The notes: generated by a model not told the origin, from the sequence alone. 64,000 nt of DNA from Acidovorax sp. Leaf191 (GCF_001424425.1 NZ_LMPT01000018.1:186001-250000); one strand, 5' to 3'; shown: positions 14,318 through 23,445, counted from the first letter of the stretch. A program made the numbers and translations.

Positions 14318-16906
14318 TCACGCGGCCGTTCCGGGCGCGGGGGCGTCGGTGCAGCGCTGGGCCAGGTGGGCCAGGGCTTCTTCGACCTGGTCGACCAGCA
14401 CCAGGCACAGGTCGCCGGGCTGCAGGCGTTCCAGGGCGGCGTCGATGGCGATGAATTCGCCGCGGATCTCTTCGACGTGCTTCGTGCGCGGCGCGCCGGC
14501 CAGGCCTTCGCGCAGCAGGTTCATCACCTCGCCGTCGGCACGGCCGCGCTGGGCCGCGTCCTGGTACAGGATGACGTCGTCGAACGCGGCGCCCAGGATG
14601 ACGGTCTGCTCGCGGATGTCTTCGTCGCGGCGGTCACCGGCGCCGCTGATGACCACGCTGCGGCGCTTGGCGGGCAGGGCGTCCACGGCCTGCACCAGGG
14701 CGCGCATGGCGTCGGGGTTGTGGCCGTAGTCGGCGATCACGGTGGCGCCGCGGTAGTCCATGATGTTGAAGCGGCCCGGTGCGTTGTCGCTGTCGTTCAC
14801 AAAGCCCGACAGGCCGCGGCGTATGGTCTGCCAGGGCATGCCCACGCCCCACGCGGCGGCGACGGACGCCATGACGTTCTCGACCTGGAAGCCGATCTTG
14901 CCGTTGCGGGTGATGGGCACGTCGCGCAGGTGGATGGTCTCGCGCCACGAGCCTTCGGATGCGACGATGGAGTCGCCGTCCACGTACACGGTGCGGTGGC
15001 CCTGCGCGCGGTGCGTGGCCATCACGGGGTGGTGGCGGTCGGCCGCAAAGAAGATGATCTTGCCGGGGCACGACGGAGCCATGGCGGCCACGATGGGGTC
15101 GGCGGCGTTCAGCACGCCGTAGCCGGTGGTGGCCACGTTCTGCACGATCACGCGCTTCAAGACCGCCAGGTCTTCCACCGTGGTGATGTAGTTCAGCCCC
15201 AGGTGGTCGCCCGCGCCGATGTTGGTGACCACGGCCACCTGGCAGCGGTCAAAGCCCAGGCCTTCGCGCAGGATGCCGCCGCGGGCGGTCTCGAACACGG
15301 CGGCGTCCACCTCGGGGTGCAGCAGCACGTTGCGGGCGCTCTTGGGGCCGCTGCAGTCGCCGCTGTCGATCTGGCGGCCGTTCACGTACACGCCGTCGGT
15401 GTTGGTCATGCCCACGCGCAGGCCTTGCGCGGTGAACAGGTGGGCGATGAGGCGCGCGGTGGTGGTCTTGCCGTTGGTGCCGGTGACCGCCACGGTGGGG
15501 ATGCGGCCGTCGTCGCCATGCGCATACAGCTTGTCAACCATGGCTTGGCCCACGTTGCGGGGCTTGCCGTAGCTGGGCGCCAGGTGCATGCGCAGGCCGG
15601 GGGCGGCGTTCACTTCGACAAAGCCGCCGCCTTGCTCTTCCAGCGGGCGCAGCACGGTCTCGGCGACCATGTCCACGCCGCAGATGTGCAGGCCGACCAT
15701 TTGGGCGGCGGCGATGGCGCGCGCGGCGACTTCAGGGTGCACGTCGTCGGTCACGTCGGTGGCGGTGCCGCCGGTGGACAGGTTGGCGTTGTTGCGCAGG
15801 ATGACGCGCTGGCCCTTGTCGGGCACGGAGTCGGGCGTCAGGCCCTGCAGCGTGAGGCGTGCGACGGCGATGTCATCCAGGCGGATCTTGGTGAGCGAGG
15901 TGGCGTGCCCTTCGCCACGGCGCGGGTCCTGGTTGACGATGTCCACCAGCTCGCGCACGGTGCGCTGGCCGTCGCCCAGCACCTGGGGCGGCTCGCGGCG
16001 CGCGGCGGCCACGAGCTGGTCGCCCACCACCAGCAGGCGGAAGTCGTGGCCGGGCAGAAAGCGCTCGACCATCACGGTGCCGTATTCGGCCGCGGTGCGG
16101 AAGGCTTCGTCGAGCTGCGCGCGGTCGGTGATGTTGACGGTGACGCCCTTGCCCTGGTTGCCGTCCTGCGGCTTGACCACCACGGGCAGGCCGACCTTGA
16201 GGGCGACTTCCCAGGCCTCGTCCAGCGTGTCGACGGGCTTGCCCAGCGGCACGGGCACGCCGGCGGCGTGCAGCAGGCGCTTGGTCAGGTCTTTGTCCTG
16301 GCCGATGGATTCGGCCACGGCGCTGGTGGAGTCGACCTCGGCGGCCTGGATGCGGCGCTGCTTGGAGCCCCAGCCAAACTGCACCAGGCTGCCGCGCGTG
16401 AGGCGCCGGTACGGAATGTTGCGCGCCACGGCGGCGGCCACGATGGAGCCGGTGCTGGGGCCCAGGCGCTCGTCTTCGTCCAGCTCGCGCAGCTCGGCGA
16501 TGACGGCATCGGCGTCGAAGCTGCCGGTGCCTTGCGCGGCGTGGATGAGGTGCTCGGCGTATTCAAACGCCTTGCGGCCCACGGCTTCTTCGCTGTATTC
16601 CACCACCACCTGGTACACGCCCGCGTCGGTGGTGGCGGTGGTGCGCGCAAAGGTGACGGGGCAGCCGGCCTGGGCCTGCAGCGCCAGGGCCGCAGTCTGC
16701 AGCACGTGGGCCAGCGAGATGTCGGGGCCGCCGCTTTCCGGGTGCAGTGCGCCGATGCCCGGGAACAGCGCCCGCAGGCGGGCTTCGAACCCGGCCATCT
16801 GGCTGACGGCACGCTCGGCTTCAGGGCAGGTCACGATGGCCTCGATGGCCATGTGGCGGCTCCAGAGATTGGGGCCGCGCAGGGCCCGTGTGCGGGATAC
16901 ATCCAT
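14318..16906 (-). CDS. cphA: Cyanophycin synthetase (primary enzyme)
   Basis: 862 residues, the usual size. Domains: N-terminal CphA domain (LRGPNLWSRH...), ATP-grasp (about 220-480: GVPVPLGKPV, VVVKPQDGNQGKGV, FVEVNAAPGLRMHL) and Mur-ligase-like domain with the P-loop VTGTNGKTTTARLI, FETARGGILREGLG, NIGAGDHLG, and the C-terminal ligase part SDNAPGRFNIMDYRG. It makes multi-L-arginyl-poly-L-aspartate from ATP, Asp and Arg, a nitrogen and carbon reserve kept as cytoplasmic granules. Start: MDVSRTRALRGPN, the conserved beginning; upstream codons lie in repeat DNA. Both ATP sites look intact. It lies 237 bases after cphA' on the same strand. Confidence 0.94.
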   Translation of the reverse strand: MDVSRTRALRGPNLWSRHMAIEAIVTCPEAERAVSQMAGFEARLRALFPGIGALHPESGGPDISLAHVLQTAALALQAQAGCPVTFARTTATTDAGVYQVVVEYSEEAVGRKAFEYAEHLIHAAQGTGSFDADAVIAELRELDEDERLGPSTGSIVAAAVARNIPYRRLTRGSLVQFGWGSKQRRIQAAEVDSTSAVAESIGQDKDLTKRLLHAAGVPVPLGKPVDTLDEAWEVALKVGLPVVVKPQDGNQGKGVTVNITDRAQLDEAFRTAAEYGTVMVERFLPGHDFRLLVVGDQLVAAARREPPQVLGDGQRTVRELVDIVNQDPRRGEGHATSLTKIRLDDIAVARLTLQGLTPDSVPDKGQRVILRNNANLSTGGTATDVTDDVHPEVAARAIAAAQMVGLHICGVDMVAETVLRPLEEQGGGFVEVNAAPGLRMHLAPSYGKPRNVGQAMVDKLYAHGDDGRIPTVAVTGTNGKTTTARLIAHLFTAQGLRVGMTNTDGVYVNGRQIDSGDCSGPKSARNVLLHPEVDAAVFETARGGILREGLGFDRCQVAVVTNIGAGDHLGLNYITTVEDLAVLKRVIVQNVATTGYGVLNAADPIVAAMAPSCPGKIIFFAADRHHPVMATHRAQGHRTVYVDGDSIVASEGSWRETIHLRDVPITRNGKIGFQVENVMASVAAAWGVGMPWQTIRRGLSGFVNDSDNAPGRFNIMDYRGATVIADYGHNPDAMRALVQAVDALPAKRRSVVISGAGDRRDEDIREQTVILGAAFDDVILYQDAAQRGRADGEVMNLLREGLAGAPRTKHVEEIRGEFIAIDAALERLQPGDLCLVLVDQVEEALAHLAQRCTDAPAPGTAA

Positions 16907-17040
16907 GGGGAGTCTCTTTCTCAATATCCGTCGGGACCACAGTCCGACTTCACTACATCTGTCAGGTTGCTCAGCGTCAATTTCACACAGTACGTGGTGA
17001 CGCCAGCGGCACATGAAACTGGCGCGACCAAGGCGAGTGC

Positions 17041-17140
17041 CCCCGCGCAAGGGCCGCCCCGCCGCGCTGGGGGCGTCCCCCTCCCGTATTGCGCAGCAAT
17101 ACGAGAGAGGGGGAAGGCGCGAAGCGACTCAGGGGGTGCC
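17041..17140 (+). repeat. Structured repeat family B, copy 1
   Basis: Located between cphA' and cphA. Conserved flanks GCGCAAGGGCCGCCCCGC and GCGCGAAGCGACTCAGGGGG enclose a hairpin: outer CCCCCTC (17077-17083) with GAGGGGG (17107-17113), inner GTATTGC (17086-17092) with GCAATAC (17096-17102), loop GCA. The copy at 61555-61665 has the same flanks with different but still paired stems. Confidence 0.75.
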
Positions 17141-17143
17141 ATT

Positions 17144-19348
17144 TCAGGTGGGCAGGCCAAGGGGTGCGGGCAGGTCGGGCTCGAAGGTCTTGATGCCCGC
17201 GCCGATCAGGTCGGGCGCGATGTCCAGCGCCCAGGCTGCGCCCACGGCGGCCAGCAGGGCGTCGGTGTCGGGGACCACGGCGTTGCGGCCGAAGGTCAGG
17301 TCGGCCAGCGAGCCCAGCACGTGCTCGGCACTGCCGGTGGCCAGCACCACGCGGCCGTTCTTGACGATGACGGCGCGGCCGTTGTCGGTGGCGCGGTGTT
17401 CGACGATCACGGGCAGGGTCGGGTCCTGCGCGTACAGCACGACCGAGCCGTCCGACAGGGGCGCCAGGTCGGCCACCTGCTCGATGGCGGCGTTCAGCAC
17501 CGCGGCGCCTTCGGACAGCACCACGTCGACCTGGGTGCGCATCACCTTGGTCATCTGGTCTTGTTCATGCACGTCGAACTCGGCCAGCGTTTCCACGCCG
17601 TCCATGTCGGTCACCACGCCCACCTGGCAGCGGTCGTACGCCAGGCCGTCGCGCAGGATGGTGCGGGCGTCGCTTTCGATCACGGCGGCCTGCACGGTCT
17701 GGTTCATCAGCAGGCGGTGGGCGGCTTCCCAGTGCGCGCAGTCGGTGGTCTCGACACAGCGGCGGTCCAGGAACAGGCCTTCGCGGCAGGCCAGGCCGGT
17801 GTGGTGGCCGCCCAGGTGCAGCAGCCAGGCCACCAGCCGCGCAATGGTCGATGTGCTGCGCGTGCCGGCCACGCCCACCACCGGAATGCGGCCCACGGGG
17901 CCGGAGTCGTCTTCGGACGGGAACAGGTGCTCGGCGATGGCTTGGCCCACGGGGCGGGGCGCGCCCACGGCGGGCTTCAGGTGCATCAGCAGGCCGGGGC
18001 CGGCGTTCACTTCGACGATGGCGCCGCCCTGCGTGTGCAGGGGCTTGGAGATGTCGAGCGCCACCATGTCGATGCCGGCGATGTCGAGGCCCACCACCTT
18101 GGCGGCGAGCTGGGCGATGTACGCGACCTCGGGGTGCACGTCGTCCGTGCAGTCCACGGCCACGTTGCCGTTGCGCTGCACCACGATCACGCGGCCCGCG
18201 GCGGGCACGGAGTCGGCGCCGAGGTCCTGGCGCTTGAGTTCGAGCTGCACCTTGGTGTCGGTGGCCAGGTCGATGATCTCGAGCGGGTACTCTTCTTCGT
18301 AGCCGCGGCGCGGGTCGGAGTTGAGCTGGGTGTCGACCAGCTCGCGCACGGTGGAGCGTCCGTTGCCGGTGATGCTGACCACCTCGCCACGGGCTGCGGC
18401 CACCACCTTGCCGCCTACCACCAGCAGGCGGTGTTCGTCGCCGGGGATGAAGCTCTCGACCATGACGTCGCTGCCTTCGGGGTAGGCCACGTGGTAGGCG
18501 GCCTCGATGTCTTCCTTCTTGCGCAAATCGAGCGTGACGCCGCGGCCGTGGTTGCCGTCGGAGGGTTTGACCACCACGGGCAGGCCGATGTCCTGCGCGG
18601 CTTCCCAGGCTTCTTCGGGGCTGTTGACGACCTGGCCTTCAGGGATGGGCACGCCGCAGGACTTGAGCAGGGTCTTGGTCAGGTCCTTGTCGCTGGCGAT
18701 GCCTTCGGCGATGGCGCTGGTGAATTCGGTCTCGGCCGTCCAGATGCGGCGCTGGCTGGCGCCGTAGCCCAGCTGCACCAGGTTGCCGTCGTTCAGGCGG
18801 ATGTGCGGGATGCCGCGGTCGGTGGCGGCGGTGACGATGCAGGCGGTGCTGGGGCCGAGGTACTGGTCGTCGACCTCGGTGCGCACGCGGGCCACCGCGG
18901 CCTTCACGTCGAACGGTTCGTCGTTGATGGCCGCCATGATGAGTGCATGGCCCTGGGCCAGCGCCACGCGCGCCACGCTTTCGTCGCGGGCGCGGAACAC
19001 CATGCGGTACACGCCGCGCTGGCTGGTCGAGCGCGTCTGGCCGAAGCCGGTGGGCATGCCCGCCAGGTTCAAGAGCTCGATCACGATGTGCTCGAGCACG
19101 TGGCCGCACCAAGTGCCTTCTTCCAAGCGCTGCAGAAAGCCGCCGCGCTCGCCCACGCCGCAGTGGTGTTCGATGAGTGCGGGCAGCCAGGCGGTCAGGC
19201 GGGGGGTGAAGCCGGGGATGGTGTGGGAGGGGTAGTCCTCCAGTTCGCCCAGGTCCAGCCAGACTTCCAGGACCGGCCGGTAGGTCCAGATATTGGGTCC
19301 GCGCAGGTAGTTGATGCGCAGCAGTTGGATGTCGTTGAGTTTCGCCAT
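17144..19348 (-). CDS. cphA': Second cyanophycin synthetase homologue (CphA')
   Basis: 734 residues, shorter than CphA. N-terminal domain (LRINYLRGPNIWTYRPVLEV), complete ATP-grasp (GVPIPEGQVV, VVVKPSDGNHGRGV, IVEVNAGPGLLMHLKP) and a Mur-type domain in which the P-loop reads GVAGTRSTSTIARLV instead of GTNGKTTT: the catalytic Lys is absent. The protein ends (KTFEPDLPAPLGLPT) about where the Mur C-terminal domain would begin. Such paired cphA/cphA' genes are known in beta-proteobacteria such as Ralstonia/Cupriavidus. It should still activate one amino acid through the ATP-grasp site, but full polymer synthesis alone is unlikely. Start MAKLNDIQLLRINYL is chosen by homology. First gene of the minus-strand cph operon. 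Confidence 0.9.
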   Translation of the reverse strand: MAKLNDIQLLRINYLRGPNIWTYRPVLEVWLDLGELEDYPSHTIPGFTPRLTAWLPALIEHHCGVGERGGFLQRLEEGTWCGHVLEHIVIELLNLAGMPTGFGQTRSTSQRGVYRMVFRARDESVARVALAQGHALIMAAINDEPFDVKAAVARVRTEVDDQYLGPSTACIVTAATDRGIPHIRLNDGNLVQLGYGASQRRIWTAETEFTSAIAEGIASDKDLTKTLLKSCGVPIPEGQVVNSPEEAWEAAQDIGLPVVVKPSDGNHGRGVTLDLRKKEDIEAAYHVAYPEGSDVMVESFIPGDEHRLLVVGGKVVAAARGEVVSITGNGRSTVRELVDTQLNSDPRRGYEEEYPLEIIDLATDTKVQLELKRQDLGADSVPAAGRVIVVQRNGNVAVDCTDDVHPEVAYIAQLAAKVVGLDIAGIDMVALDISKPLHTQGGAIVEVNAGPGLLMHLKPAVGAPRPVGQAIAEHLFPSEDDSGPVGRIPVVGVAGTRSTSTIARLVAWLLHLGGHHTGLACREGLFLDRRCVETTDCAHWEAAHRLLMNQTVQAAVIESDARTILRDGLAYDRCQVGVVTDMDGVETLAEFDVHEQDQMTKVMRTQVDVVLSEGAAVLNAAIEQVADLAPLSDGSVVLYAQDPTLPVIVEHRATDNGRAVIVKNGRVVLATGSAEHVLGSLADLTFGRNAVVPDTDALLAAVGAAWALDIAPDLIGAGIKTFEPDLPAPLGLPT

Positions 19349-19589
19349 GGATTGCAGCGGGTGTGTTTGCGGCCTTGGAAGGGCGTCGAAGGACAAAGAA
19401 GACGTGATGGACGGGGATTGTGCGTCAGCCGCGCACTGGCTGGCAGTGTCAGCCAAATGATCGCTGCAGACGTTACATGAGGATGCCGCCACGCCTCGAA
19501 AGAGGTGCTGAGGCGCAGTATCGGCGAGAATTCGCGCTTTCGCGAGACCGGTTGCGGCAGGCTGCCGGGAGCGGGGATACCAACCAAAA

Positions 19590-21899
19590 ATGCAACATCA
19601 CCATTCTGTGGACGCCTCGGGTGTCTTTTCCAGCCCCGTGGGGGCTGATCTGCGGGCCATGCTCGCACCCAGAGAGAACGTACTGGCGGCGTTACAGGTT
19701 GACCTGAGCGCGGACCTGCGGTTCGCCGCGGGCTGGGTGGTGGTGACGTCGCAGCGCCTCATCGCCTGCGAGCCGGGCGCGACCACCTGGCGCGCCTGGC
19801 CCCTGGGCGACGGCCTGTCCCTGCGGCTGCAGGACCATGGCGGCGTGGGCTCGCTGGAGCTGCACGGCCCCGCCGAGCGCCTGGCGCTGTGGCGCTTCAC
19901 CCTGGCGCACCACGCCCAGGTGCTGCGCGTGGTGCAGCGGTTCGAGCAGCAGGTGGCCCGCGGCGACCTGGATGCCGAGGGCGACGTGGACGAGCCCGTG
20001 TGCCCCACCTGCCACACGCCCCTGCCGCCCGACACCGAGGAATGCCCCGCCTGCGCGCGCGCACAGCCGCCGCAGACGTCCACCTGGGTGCTGCTGCGCC
20101 TGTGGCGCTTTGCACGGCCCTACCGCAAGCACCTGTCTGCCGGTTTCGGGCTGACGCTGGCGTCCACCGCGGCCACGCTGGTGCCGCCGTACCTGACCAT
20201 CCCGCTGATGGACGACATCCTGATCCCGTTCCAGAACGGCAAGCAGATCGACCCGGGCCTGGTGCTGCTGTACCTGAGCGGCCTGCTGGCATCGGCCCTG
20301 GCGGCCTGGGGCCTCTCCTGGGCGCGCACCTACATCCTGGCGCTGGTGTCCGAGCGCATCGGCGCCGACCTGCGCACCACCACGTACGAGCATTTGCTGC
20401 GCCTGTCGCTCGACTACTTCGGCGGCAAGCGCACCGGCGACCTGATGGCGCGCATCGGCTCGGAGACGGACCGCATCAACGTCTTCCTGTCGCTGCACGC
20501 GCTCGACTTCGTGACCGACGTGCTCATGATCATGATGACGGCGGCCATCCTGTTCTCCATCAACCCGTGGCTGGCCCTGGTCACGCTGGTGCCGCTGCCC
20601 TTCATCGCCTGGATGATCCACACCGTGCGCGACCGGCTGCGCACCGGCTTCGAGAAGATCGACCGCGTGTGGTCCGAGGTGACCAACGTGCTGGCCGACA
20701 CCATCCCCGGCATCCGCGTGGTCAAGGCGTTTGCTCAGGAAAAGCGCGAGGCCGAGCGCTTTCGTGCGGCCAACCAGCACAACCTGGAGGTCAACGACAA
20801 GCTCAACAAGACGTGGAGCCTGTTCACCCCCACGGTGTCGCTGCTGACCGAAATCGGCCTGCTGGTGGTGTGGGGCTTCGGCATCTGGCTGGTGTCGCGC
20901 AACCAGATCACGGTGGGTGTGCTGACCGCCTTCATCGCCTACATCGGGCGCTTCTACAGCCGGCTTGATTCGATGAGCCGCATCGTGTCGGTCACGCAGA
21001 AGGCCGCTGCGGGCGCCAAGCGCATCTTCGACATCCTGGACCACGTGAGCAACGTGCCCGACCCCGCCCAGCCGGTGAAGGTGGACCGGGTCGAAGGTGC
21101 CATCGCCATGCGCAACGTCGGCTTCAGGTACGGCAGCCGCTCGGTGATCAAGGGGCTGGACCTGGACATCCGCCCCGGCGAGATGATCGGCCTGGTGGGC
21201 CACAGCGGCTCGGGCAAGAGCACGCTGGTCAACCTGATCAGCCGCTTCTATGACGTGAGCGAAGGCTCCATCCAGGTCGATGGCGTGGACGTGCGCCGCT
21301 TCGCCGTGGCCGACTACCGCCGCCACATCGGCCTGGTGCTGCAGGAGCCCTTCTTGTTCTTCGGCACCATTGCCGAGAACATTGCCTACGGCAAGCCCGA
21401 GGCCACGCGCCAGGAGATCATTGCCGCCGCCCGCGCCGCGCACGCGCACGAGTTCATCCTGCGCCTGCCGCACGGCTACGACTCGCTGGTGGGCGAGCGC
21501 GGCCAGGGCCTGTCGGGTGGCGAGCGCCAGCGCATCTCCATTGCCCGTGCGTTGCTGATCGACCCGCGCATCCTGATCCTGGACGAGGCCACCTCGGCCG
21601 TCGATACCGAGACGGAAAAGGAGATCCAGAAGGCGCTCGACAACCTGGTGCAGGGCCGCACCACCATCGCCATCGCCCACCGCCTGTCCACGCTGCGCAA
21701 GGCCGACCGCCTGGTGGTGATGGACCGCGGCGAGGTGGTCGAGGTAGGGCCGCACGACGAGCTGATGGAAAAGCAGGGCGCCTACTGGCGCCTGTACGAA
21801 GCGCAAGCCCGCCGCGCCGAAGAAGACGCCCAAGCCGCTGGCGTCGTCATTGTCGACAGCAGCCTGCTGCACCCGGCGCACCCTGCCGGCAACGCCTGA
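19590..21899 (+). CDS. Cyanophycin-associated ABC transporter with N-terminal PH-like and zinc-ribbon regions
   Basis: 769 residues. Residues 1 to about 115 resemble a PH-like domain (LRFAAGWVVVTSQRLIACE, TTWRAWPL, LALWRFTLAHH). A zinc ribbon CPTCHTPLPPDTEECPAC lies at about 138-155. Then come six membrane helices of an ABC exporter (about 170-460) and an ATPase domain with Walker A GHSGSGKST (about 537), Q-loop LVLQEPFLF, signature LSGGERQRIS, Walker B ILILDEATSA and AIAHRLS. The half-transporter should work as a homodimer. It is divergent from cphA' by 241 bases and followed by DUF1854; this trio is known as cyanophycin-metabolism associated, but the transported substrate is not known to me. 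Confidence 0.9.
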   Translation: MQHHHSVDASGVFSSPVGADLRAMLAPRENVLAALQVDLSADLRFAAGWVVVTSQRLIACEPGATTWRAWPLGDGLSLRLQDHGGVGSLELHGPAERLALWRFTLAHHAQVLRVVQRFEQQVARGDLDAEGDVDEPVCPTCHTPLPPDTEECPACARAQPPQTSTWVLLRLWRFARPYRKHLSAGFGLTLASTAATLVPPYLTIPLMDDILIPFQNGKQIDPGLVLLYLSGLLASALAAWGLSWARTYILALVSERIGADLRTTTYEHLLRLSLDYFGGKRTGDLMARIGSETDRINVFLSLHALDFVTDVLMIMMTAAILFSINPWLALVTLVPLPFIAWMIHTVRDRLRTGFEKIDRVWSEVTNVLADTIPGIRVVKAFAQEKREAERFRAANQHNLEVNDKLNKTWSLFTPTVSLLTEIGLLVVWGFGIWLVSRNQITVGVLTAFIAYIGRFYSRLDSMSRIVSVTQKAAAGAKRIFDILDHVSNVPDPAQPVKVDRVEGAIAMRNVGFRYGSRSVIKGLDLDIRPGEMIGLVGHSGSGKSTLVNLISRFYDVSEGSIQVDGVDVRRFAVADYRRHIGLVLQEPFLFFGTIAENIAYGKPEATRQEIIAAARAAHAHEFILRLPHGYDSLVGERGQGLSGGERQRISIARALLIDPRILILDEATSAVDTETEKEIQKALDNLVQGRTTIAIAHRLSTLRKADRLVVMDRGEVVEVGPHDELMEKQGAYWRLYEAQARRAEEDAQAAGVVIVDSSLLHPAHPAGNA

Positions 21900-21919
21900 A
21901 CGAACCGCTGGAGCCTGCG

Positions 21920-22444
21920 ATGAACGACGACGCCCACACTGCCAACGCCCGCCCTGCACCCCGCGCCGCGCTGCCGCTGGCCGCTTTCACGCTCAGCCGC
22001 AACGCGCATGGCCGGCTGGTGCTGACCTTTGCCGATGGGACGGTGCACGAGAGCATCACGCCCGTGCGGGCGTTCCCGATCGCCGCGCCGGACGAGGGGC
22101 TGTCTATCGTCGGCACCGACGGCCATGAACTGGTCTGGGTGGACCGCATGACCCAGCTGGACGCGGCCGCGCTGCGCCTGATCGAAGAGGAACTCGAAGC
22201 CCGGGAGTTTGTGCCCACTATCGAGAAAATTGTCGCCGTGTCGAGCTTCTCGACCCCCAGCACCTGGGATGTGGTGACCGACCGCGGTACGGCCAAGCTG
22301 GTGCTCAAGGCCGAGGAAGACATCCGCCGCCTGGGCGGGCGCACCCGGCTGTTGATCGCGGCCAACGACGGCCTGCAGTTCCGCGTGCCCGACACCACCG
22401 CGCTGGACAAGCACTCGCGCAAACTGCTCGAACGGTTCCTCTGA
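21920..22444 (+). CDS. DUF1854 protein of the cyanophycin locus
   Basis: 174 residues, soluble. It starts 20 bases after the ABC transporter stop, so it is in the same operon. Conserved DUF1854 core: RAFPIAAPDEGLSIVG, DGHELVWVDRMTQLD, EELEAREFVPTIEKI, STPSTWDVVTDRGT and LIAANDGLQFRVPDTTALD. No catalytic motif is visible; the DRG and DG turns are the most conserved points. In databases such proteins are described as cyanophycin-metabolism associated because of this neighbourhood. It may be a cytoplasmic partner of the exporter. The function is not established. Confidence 0.87.
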   Translation: MNDDAHTANARPAPRAALPLAAFTLSRNAHGRLVLTFADGTVHESITPVRAFPIAAPDEGLSIVGTDGHELVWVDRMTQLDAAALRLIEEELEAREFVPTIEKIVAVSSFSTPSTWDVVTDRGTAKLVLKAEEDIRRLGGRTRLLIAANDGLQFRVPDTTALDKHSRKLLERFL

Positions 22445-22944
22445 CGTCGGGCCGCGCCTGCGGCCTCTCCAGACGAGCACCCCAATGGCGGCGCTGCGCA
22501 CGCCCGCGCACATCTGCGCATTAGGGTCTTTGCATCTCCGGCTTGACGAGGGCGCTGTACGACGCTGCCCAGAGCGCCAATGGCCTTCATGGGGCCCTTG
22601 GATCGCATGGCGCCGGGGCATTGCCGCGCTGCTTGCCCCCCGTTGACAGCCGCCTTGTCCGAAAGCGGCTTCGATTTCGTCTTTTTCTGCCAAAAGGCGC
22701 GCCCACAACGGTGCGCCGGCTTCTGCATCTTCCGATCCAATCATCCTGAGAACCGCACCTATGGCGGCTCAAGGCCGTCTTAAGGCCTGCGGGCGGTTGC
22801 AAACGCCATCAAACACCTAGGGAAAACCCTATTTTTTGTTTGATCGGTGAAAAAGACCTAAATTTCCCTTTCTTTTTGCCGTAATGAAGTACGAAGAAGG
22901 TGAAAGACCCTCTGCACGTTTTTACCAACTACCGGGCCCTCGTC
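22445..22944. other. 500-base gap with a small hairpin near its end
   Basis: No gene recognised. At 22818-22837 there is TAGGG-AAAA-CCCTA followed by six T, which looks like a small intrinsic terminator on the plus strand; it could end the ABC/DUF1854 transcript or an unseen short RNA. The 40 bases after it are A/T-rich (GTTTGATCGGTGAAAAAGACC) and may be a promoter for the next gene. Confidence 0.4.
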
Positions 22945-23376
22945 ATGCAAATGCCACCTGTCGACCGATCGCCGAGTTGGCGTCCTCAGGGCGCTGATTT
23001 GTATTCCACCGGGGCCTCGGGCGCGCCACCCGTGCGTCCTGTCAACGCTCCCAACCCCGTCGAGTCCATGGACCGGCTGGGCGAGGGCGCCATCGTGCGA
23101 GAGCCGGACAAGCCGTCCAACCCTGACACCGCCAACCGCGACTGGACCGAGGTCAAGAAAAAAGACACCGTCGAGGAGCCGCCGGAGCCCCCCAAGGAGC
23201 CCATCTACAAGCAGCTGCTCGAACTGATCCAGTCCATGTGGCGCGCCAGCGGCAGCGCGGTGGAAGTGGCCCAGGACATCAACAAGATGACCCTGCAGGA
23301 GCGCCTGGCCCAGCAGGCCAAGAACGAGCCGCTGATCTACTCGGACCCGAAGGTCAAGCGCACGGGTGGGCTGTAG
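22945..23376 (+). CDS. Conserved hypothetical protein, Pro-rich then helical
   Basis: 143 residues from the ATG at 22945 (MQMPPVDRSPSWRPQG). A GTG start 45 bases upstream is possible. The first 90 residues are polar and Pro-rich (REPDKPSNPDTANRDW, EEPPEPPKEP), followed by a helical end (IYKQLLELIQSMWRASGSAVEVAQDINK). No signal peptide or membrane helix. Codon use is typical of the genome and a strong terminator follows, so it is a real gene. No family recognised; it could be a small scaffold or secretion-linked protein. It does not overlap the cyanophycin operon. Confidence 0.7.
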   Translation: MQMPPVDRSPSWRPQGADLYSTGASGAPPVRPVNAPNPVESMDRLGEGAIVREPDKPSNPDTANRDWTEVKKKDTVEEPPEPPKEPIYKQLLELIQSMWRASGSAVEVAQDINKMTLQERLAQQAKNEPLIYSDPKVKRTGGL

Positions 23377-23401
23377 GCGGGCAGCGTCCGGTCGGTGCGG
23401 T

Positions 23402-23445
23402 CCAACAAAAAGCGCAGTGCGGTATCGCACTGCGCATTTTGTTGG
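23402..23445 (+). terminator. Strong intrinsic terminator
   Basis: Near-perfect long hairpin: CCAACAAAA-A-GCGCAGTGCG, loop GTAT, CGCACTGCGC-A-TTTTGTTGG. A-run before and T-run inside the right arm make it usable from both sides. It follows the hypothetical gene ending at 23376. Confidence 0.85.

Noticed and set aside
14279..19480. A 1733-codon open frame on the plus strand
   Set aside because: It is exactly antisense to cphA and cphA', rich in His/Gly/Val and Asp with no motif, as expected of third-position GC bias.
19692..21959. A 755-codon open frame opposite the ABC transporter
   Set aside because: Shadow frame; no ribosome site, composition of His/Gln/Ala/Val typical of antisense of GC-rich genes.
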